Source: Dipteris shenzhenensis (taxonomy: Eukaryota; Polypodiophyta; Polypodiopsida; Gleicheniales). Taken from it: 64,000 nucleotides of DNA. Below, piece after piece: positions 57,735 to 64,000 of the stretch. The notes beneath the pieces are model-generated. The model was not told where the DNA came from and did not search any database. It saw only the letters and a program-made list of their open reading frames with translations. The DNA is taken from assembly GCA_047967505.1 (NCBI GenBank), contig CM106540.1. One strand, written 5' to 3'. The first letter of the stretch is position 1; every line of letters begins with the position of its first letter. A program made the translations under genes and the position numbers.

Positions 57735-58200
57735 TCATGTAAAATTCCTCCTCTGAGAACTCCTCCCCCCATCTAATTCTTCCATTGATTCAGACACTGA
57801 GGATGAGAGAGTATCACTGTCTTGCTCCTCTCCTTGTTCTGGTTCAGTGGCACCTGGTTGCACCGGGATCTTCTCCTTAGAAGCACCAAAATACATGTGT
57901 CCTGTCTTCCAATAGCTGATTGCATCACTCTTTCTCAACCATGGTCTTCCGAGTATGGCTGGGTAACTCCTGCCTGTATCTTTGATGTCCATTACATGGA
58001 AATTGATGGTGGTGGTCAACCATTGACAGTGATGGGCGAATCCTCAATGACTCCCAGGGTGGCGAGTCATCGACCATCTGCTACCTTGATTCGAGTGAAG
58101 GAACGCCTTGTGAATTTCAAATTCAATTTCTTCATGATACGGGGCACCATGATATTACATGCAGCTCCCCCATCGACACACACTTTTGACACGGCAATTA
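57735..58200 (-). pseudogene. Gypsy aspartic protease
   Basis: The active-site region reads VDGGAACNIM (about 58170-58140), where D-G-G replaces the usual D-S/T-G, as in some plant gypsy clades. KLNLKFT and, further on, SYPAILGRPWLRK (about 57960-57920; the conserved ILGRPWL block) follow. Confidence 0.75.
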
Positions 58201-58682
58201 TCTATGATGACACCTACTATATGTGGGTGCCGATCAATTTCTTTAGAGATATAAGAGACCTCTCGTACCTTTTCCTTTTTCTTGCTCCTCCTTATTGAGA
58301 GCCCTTGCTGCAACTCACGTCTCACCTTAGGGATTAATGCTATTAGTTGAGGGAGCGTGATGCTCAAGGACCGATGAGCAAGGTCCTGAACGACCAAATA
58401 GTCCTCTTGCCCCGAGCCGATGGGAAAATCTTAGGGCAACCACTTACTCCTGTGAGATCTTTTAGTCTTCTCTGTTGGTGGGTCTGCCATCTCAGCATAG
58501 GAGGGCTTTGAGAACGACACCTTCTTCCTGGGGCGGCCGGGGCCATGGTTTGGAGAGGGGTCCGAGGTGGTACGACTTCTTTTCCCGAGGTCAAGGATCT
58601 CCATGTCAGAATCCTCGGTGCCTGATTTACTTAGAAGATTCACCCTTGGAATATTGGGACATTACATGCGATAATCACCCTT

Positions 58683-59600
58683 CTAGTGGCACTCGTAGCA
58701 CACAACATTGGCATGTTCTCTTGGGGGGCAATTGGTTTGATTTTTGATGCCCACCATCTCAAGCCGAAGATCATTCAGAGCCTTGGCTAGGTCATTGACT
58801 CCAGGTTCTTTAGTAGGAGGGGCCGGGGGAGTAGGAAGGAGGGGGGCTCGTGGGCAAGGCTGGGGAAATCTTCCAGGCGGAGGTTGAGGATATACTCCTT
58901 GTTGAGGGTAAGCATCTAAGGGAGGACCATACATTTGAGGTGGAGGCAGTGGATACATCCCTAATGGGGGATAGGGGTATGCCCTTGAGTTGGACCCCCG
59001 AGGTTGTTGTTGCAAGAATTGAGGGGGTTGCGGAGGGACAATTGTCTTCTTTGAAGCGGGGTCAGATTGAACTTTATCACACTTTTGAGCAATCTCATGT
59101 GCTAGCAACATGGTTTTCGGATTCTCCCATTTAAGCTTGAGGCAGAATTCATCACTTGCTGCTGCTACAAGGTAGCCCCGGCACATGTTGAGTCATTCCA
59201 GCTTGAAATCCGGCATTGTCCTCCTGCGTGGCAATTAAACGATCCACAAGCATGGCCGCTCCATCCACATATCGATGCGCCGTCTCACCTTTTGACTGCT
59301 TCAAGTTTGCCACCTGCAGGTACACATTCTCTGGCTCCTCCTCTTTACCGAAATACTCAATCATTACTGCTATCAACCTTGGCCAGCTTTGGTGAACATC
59401 TTCAGCCTACTTCTCATACCACACTTGAGCCAAACCCTCTAGAAATGTGGGAAGAACCAACAGCCATCTATCTTCAGTAAGAAAGTTGAGAGAAACACAA
59501 TGGCACTTGAAGGCCATAAGATACTCATTTGGATTTTCTTCAACTCATCCACAGAACACAGGCATGTCAGCCATGCTTGGAAAATGGAAAAGAGAGAGAT
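58683..59600 (-). pseudogene. Gypsy gag with zinc knuckle
   Basis: The Retrotrans_gag pattern is spread over 59590-59150: MADMPVFCG, NPNEYLMAFKCHCVSLNF, LPTFLEGLAQVWYEK, then RLIAVMIEYFG and LKQSKGETAHRYV. A long Pro/Gln/Tyr-rich linker (59060-58800) leads to VVCYECH at 58690, the start of a CCHC knuckle. Confidence 0.75.
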
Positions 59601-60129
59601 GAAATGAGGCTTATGTATTGGCAAACAATGGAAAGAGGTAGCTTGAACTGAAAATCAGGTGAGGATACATCCACAAAGCACACATAGGCAAGGTAGGGTG
59701 TGACTGGTGTATTGTGAAATACCACACGGGAAGAATCTTTAGCATAGAATAGCTCATAGACAATCTTAAAAGGACCAATCCGCATGATATCGCATCCATC
59801 TTTACAAGTGAGGGTTAGAGACATGGCGCTGCATGAGGTTGTTCATCAAGGCAAACAAGAATGCCATGACAAATGTCAACAGTGGGAGAGCTTGCACATC
59901 ACCTTCAGCTTCTTCCAGTTCTTGTAGTCGCCATGCTATTTCTTCAAGGGGTGTGCGGTTTGGCATCCTTCTTTTGAGCATTGTGCTTAAGGACCTTTCT
60001 GATGATCTTTCAAAGTTGGTAAACTCGTATCAAATATGCCCAACACTTAGTTTCATGATGACCACAGCCTTTGCATTCCTTACAAATCTCGTTACAAATG
60101 ATCATGCTCATTCGTGGCTTACGGCTTTG

Positions 60130-60650
60130 TTGGGGCGGTGCTTCCACTCGCTTCATGCGTGATTGAAGTACAAGCTTCTCGTGCCAAGAAATCAGCAATT
60201 AAATTTTGAGCTCGAGGGATATGCTGAATTTTTACCTTTTCAAATTGTTGGCAAAGTACCAATGCTTGTTGATGTCATGGAACAAGCTTCGCTCCACACC
60301 TTCCACCTTCCTCTAACTTGTTCACACACGAGTTGAGAATCTCCTTGCAACTCAAGTTCCTTGATGCAATGTTCTTGCGCCTTTTGTAGCCCAAAAATGA
60401 GTGCTGAGTAATCAGCTTGTTTGCAAGTATTTGCTGGTGCAGACTTGCTATAAGAATACACCTCTCCCCCTAGTGAAGTGAGCTTCACACCCACACTAGC
60501 AGCCTTGGTCGAAGGTTTGTATGTGCCCTCAAATTGGAGGAGCCAAGATGTCATCACACCAAGACTAAAATCCAAACATCCCAAGTTTCTCGATAGTCCA
60601 AGATAGGTAGAAGGAGAGGGTGGGGAGAATTCAATACTTGAGCAAGACAT
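60130..60650 (-). pseudogene. RNase H-like (RVT_3 type) ORF with Cys-rich tail, upstream of gag
   Basis: LQFEGTYKPSTKAASVGVKL, ADYSALIFGLQKAQEHCI and LELQGDSQLVCEQVRGRW are the strand-1, AEY and GDSxLV blocks of type-1 RNase H folds. IPRAQNLIADFLAREA (about 60215-60170) is the final N-x-x-AD-x-LA block. A Cys/His-rich stretch follows (CKECKGCGHHETKCW, about 60090-60045). The first acidic residue is Glu in FEG where Asp is usual. Its position 5' of gag is unusual. Confidence 0.7.
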
Positions 60651-61380
60651 TCAGCAACAAATAAACTTGCAATCCTTTATTGATAGTTTATCTTTAGACC
60701 AAAAAAGAATTACAATTTGAAGCTCAAAATGAGGCACAAAGGGATTCCTTGGTCGAAACATTACCAACCATAGCCGAGCCCTAGAAACCTTTGTAGTGAG
60801 ATCGAGAAGAAATCATTCAAGATGAGCTTATCCACAGGAATTAATAAGCAGATGCACCAAATCTCCCCCCAACTTGGGGAGCATCCCACCCTTCGAAGAA
60901 TGTCACCCTTTTGCAACAAGTAGCTTGATCACTGCATAATGAGTAGAATTGAAACCACCAAAGTCCTCCCAGTGTATCACTAGTTCTTCACCTTGAATCA
61001 TCCACAGTGTATCATCCCACCCATCGTCTTCTTAAACTTCTTAAACAATGCATTGTACAATCAGTTGTTGAAGATCGACATGAAGATCAAGAAAGAGATC
61101 TCGCCAATTGGTAGTTGTAATGAGCAGAGGACCGAGCACCAAATCCTTGAACTCGTCGAGAAGTGACATAAATATCCACTCTCCTCATGTGGCGTGCATC
61201 CAAGGAGTGAACTTGAAAAATTCAGAATCTATGATCTAGTGTCAGATATGAATAGAGCATATGAAATGAAGTACTTTTGCTTTTTACAACAAGAGGAAAC
61301 TCCGTACGGTTAGAGAGTTACAGTTCATGAGATTTCACCATATAAGCAATATCATTACACTTTTATCACTTCCTATTTGC
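60651..61380. other. Possible leader or LTR remnant of the gypsy element
   Basis: No coding signal. Would be the 5' side of the minus-strand retrotransposon; no TG...CA bounded repeat was found. Confidence 0.35.
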
Positions 61381-61480
61381 TGGTCCATTGGTAAGTCTTC
61401 CTTTTGTGAATGGGGAGGTCTCGGGTTCAATTCCCACTCCTTAATAAAAAGAGAAGAGAGGAGAGGAGAAGAGAAGAGAA
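61381..61480 (+). mobile_element. tRNA-derived SINE head or tRNA relic
   Basis: An A box TGGTCCATTGG (61381-61391, fits TRGYNNANNNG) and a B box GGTTCAATTCC (61424-61434, fits GGTTCRANNCC) are 32 bp apart, as in tRNA genes. A full cloverleaf does not fold well by eye, and a purine-rich tail (aataaaaagagaagagagg) follows, which favours a SINE. Confidence 0.5.
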
Positions 61481-61532
61481 AGAGAAGAAGAAGATCGGGG
61501 CGTGAGATCTTTTGCAGGAGCCCAAAAAGTCT

Positions 61533-61700
61533 GTCGTGATCTATCCACAATGCGCATGTGTACCAGAAGACGCAGGAACACAGGAAAATAGTCGCGATCT
61601 GTCTGCGATGTGCAGATGCGCTAGAAGACATAGGAACTCAAAAAAAAAATCACGATTCGTGATCTGTCCGTGATGTGCAGATGCGCCAACTGCAACTAGG
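61533..61700. repeat. Three imperfect ~60-bp repeats
   Basis: Units begin gtcgtgatctatcc (61533), gtcgcgatctgtct (61591) and tcgtgatctgtcc (61657), each continuing with a gatgtgcagatgcg-like phrase and agaagac. The last unit carries an A-run. Confidence 0.8.
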
Positions 61701-63012
61701 GGGCATGCGGGTGTTGCAGATGCGCAGGAGCAGTTTTGCAGGTGCGGTCGACCAGAAGACGTGTGGCACCACACAAAAGACACGCAAGAACCCAAAAGAT
61801 GCGCAGGAATCGCAAGCTAAAGGCACAAAAACTGAGAAGTTCTGCAGCCATAGAGACGGAGAACTGCAAGCAGAAGATATGTAGATTGGAGGCGCAGAAG
61901 CAAAGAACCGCACACGGAAGGTGCTGCAAAACTACACCTAGCCGTAGGAGTAATGAATTTTATGCCACTAGCCGTGGAGATTTTGATCCCAGCAGCCACA
62001 CCAATTCTATTAACTAGAAAAGAATTCGAGACAAGAGGCTAGACACTAGGCATGGCGACGCTTGAGGGCCATATAGGAAAAGGGAGCGTGAGGGGAGAAG
62101 CATTAACATGGGTGGGGAAAAGGGATTAAGAGGTGTGGGAATGAAGAGGGAGACTATGGCACAAGGGGAGAGGGAGAGGGAAAAGAGGAGCATGTACATA
62201 ATGGGACGAGGAATGTAGAGATGGAGACATCAAGGGAGGAGGGTCATGCTTTATTTGAAAGGAAGGATGGGGGGAAGAAATCAAAGTACTAGCTAGGTGG
62301 CTTTACAAGAATGAGCGTGTTCCATCAAGGAATAGCCCCCTCCTTTTATAGCCAAGAGAGGGGGGTCTCTCCCAATAAATTCATCCTCCCACATGCATGG
62401 TGTGTGTGGAAAAGTCTCCCATGTGGGCTAGGCAGTTACGCACTCTCAATTGTGTGCGACAACACTTTGCCTCATTTTTCCACATAAATCGACCCCCATA
62501 TCCCAAGTCTAAGATACTCCCTTGGTCTCTTTCCAATTTTATAATGCATTCAAACATCTGGGAGGAAAAGTGGAGGGTTGACACAAGGAATCTTGCTACC
62601 TCATCCTACTTTCCCATTATTTAACTTGCATTCTTAGACTTTCTACCCCCCCCCCCCACATAGGCCTATTTTACATGGAGGGAATAATCCAATATAATAT
62701 CCATCTCCACCTATTTTATATTACATCTCCCATGGTCCTTGGGCCATATCTCACTAAATGCAGGCGTGGGACCACCTAGGTGTAGAGGTGGTACATGGAG
62801 GACCCATGCCACCTTATCATTTTATATTATCACTACCATGGATTATGTACAACACACCTTATGGTTCCTCTTACGTGGAAGGGTGGCACATGGTCATGCC
62901 CTGCCACCTCAACCCTGGGCCTTATGCACACCATATTTTATTATACTATTTCCACACATACAAGTACACACACATATTTATGCCTTTTACTTTAGTCAAA
63001 TTTATCGATAAC
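61701..63012. other. Intergenic stretch, no recognised gene
   Basis: Contains a poly-C run (about 62647-62658). A phrase ctaggtg..aggtggtacatgg and gtggaagggtggcacatgg look like decayed duplicates. No family signals. Confidence 0.4.
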
Positions 63013-64000
63013 AGTACACATGATGTCAGAGTCCGAGGTCAAAATGCAAGAGTTGCAATCAACATAGTTGTATGAGGGTGCTAGGATGTCTAAACTACAT
63101 GCTTGTACTCTCTCAATCTTGAATCTGCAAGCAAAGTATGGGTGGTCGGATACAAGTGTCTCGACCTTAATGAGGTTAGCTCCTACATTAATTTGACTCA
63201 TTATTTGGATATTATTTGTTTTGAGAATCATCATGTATGTTTGAGAATCATCATTATTCGAAGCCTTTGTATCCCCACTTTATGTATGTTGTAAGATTCT
63301 AAGCTTGCTCAATATCTTACAGGGATTCTAAGCTATAGGATTATGTACCGAATCATCATTATTCAAAGCCTATGTATGTTTGAATTGTGATAGGTTGCTC
63401 CAGAAGATGTTGCTTGCACCAAATACCATGCCCGCATCAAGAGATGAAGCGAAGAAGATGCTAACAACGGTGGGTATGGATTATGATACCATCCATGATT
63501 GCCATAATGGTTGTATTTTCTTTCGTCATGAGCATGGATATTTGGCTAGTTGTCCAAAGTGTGGGGAGCAATGATATAGAGATGACTTGTAGGGTGAGCA
63601 GATATCGGTAAAGGTCTTGAGACACTTTCCCATCATTGCAAGAATACAACACATGTTCCGATGGAAATCCATAGCGGAATTGATGACATGGCATGCATCG
63701 CATCGATCCACTAATGACACATTGAGGATTCCTGTAGATTGTGTAGCTTGGAAGCACATAGACAATCAGTGGTCGGACTTTGCGAGGGAGCCATGCAACT
63801 TACATCTTGGGCTCGCCATGGACGGAGTGAATCCTTTCGGGTTACGCTCGACATCTTGGTCGACATGGCCCATAGCCTTGGTGAATTACAATATTCCACC
63901 ATGGCTAACAATAAAGAAGGGACACCTCATGCTTGCACTACTTGTGCCAGGGAAGTACAAGGCCAAAAATATGGACGTGTACATGGCACCTTTGATAGAG
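63013..64000 (+). pseudogene. TNP2-type transposase pseudogene, family A, cut by window end
   Basis: Similarity to the other family A copies begins abruptly at 63013 (MSESEVKMQELQST, then TAG). An exon from about 63395 gives RLLQKMLLAPNTMPASRDEA, DYDTIHDCHNGCIFF and CPKCGEQ followed by a stop. Then come FPIIARIQHMFRWKSIAELM, DGVNPFGLRSTSWSTWPIAL and GKYKAKNMDVYMAPLIE at the window edge. An insertion of about 110 bp with duplicated aatcatcattattc phrases lies in the intron at 63240-63385. The N-terminal Cys/His exon is missing. Confidence 0.85.

Larger units (their letters stand above)
56600..60650 (-). mobile_element. Decayed Ty3-gypsy retrotransposon
   Basis: On the minus strand: RNase H-like ORF (60650-60130), gag (about 59600-58680), protease (about 58200-57735) and reverse transcriptase (about 57310-56600), in that order. 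The pol 3' part (RNase H proper, integrase) and both LTRs are missing. Several stops and frameshifts are present. Confidence 0.8.

Noticed and set aside
61381-61440. Functional tRNA gene
   Set aside because: A and B boxes are present, but acceptor and T stems do not pair well by eye.

Overview
The window is nuclear DNA of a land plant: GT-AG introns of about 90-100 nt, CACTA (En/Spm) transposons, Ty1-copia, Ty3-gypsy and L1-type LINE remains, satellites and few host genes. Fragments resembling the animal meiosis protein M1AP and an amino-methyltransferase-like gene make me lean towards a seed-free lineage (fern, lycophyte or bryophyte), but this is inference; nothing here fixes the species.

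Layout. 1-3118 (+): a decayed multi-exon gene ending in an N4/N6 amino-methyltransferase-like fold. 5481-19771 (-): a split gene whose exons read like Meiosis 1 arrest protein (M1AP); a 9.2-kb intron (7316-16507) is packed with copia, gypsy and LINE debris. 20.7-25.1 kb: a deleted CACTA element. 25.1-28.2 kb: minisatellites and an LTR-like segment. 28.3-32.5 kb: a second CACTA family (B) with divergent TNPA-like and TNP2-like genes, fused at about 32510 to the broken end of a family A element (32541-40464). 41.7-43.9 kb: a 173-bp tandem repeat and a 611-bp duplication. 44227 onward: an older CACTA element (C) whose TNPA-like gene is interrupted by a nearly complete family A element, 44774-53151, with TSD TAT. 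53.9-56.6 kb: an unrecognised transposon-like gene and a Ser/Pro-rich ORF. 56.6-60.65 kb (-): a decayed Ty3-gypsy element with an RNase H-like ORF upstream of gag. 61.4 kb: a tRNA-like SINE head. 63013-64000: another family A TNP2 pseudogene running off the window.

How the parts work together. Family A elements carry two divergent genes: a TNPA-like protein (DNA-binding/regulatory by analogy with En/Spm) and a TNP2-type transposase. Both ends carry arrays of the perfect 16-bp palindrome GTCGCTATATAGCGAC at 24-27 bp spacing, and the same palindrome lies in front of the transposase gene. Family B has the same plan with a different palindrome, GCGTCTATAGACGC. This matched set of protein, terminal sites and promoter sites is the most coherent system in the window. 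Every transposase copy here is damaged, so any mobility would need help from elsewhere. Family statements rest on motif recognition by eye; no database search was run.
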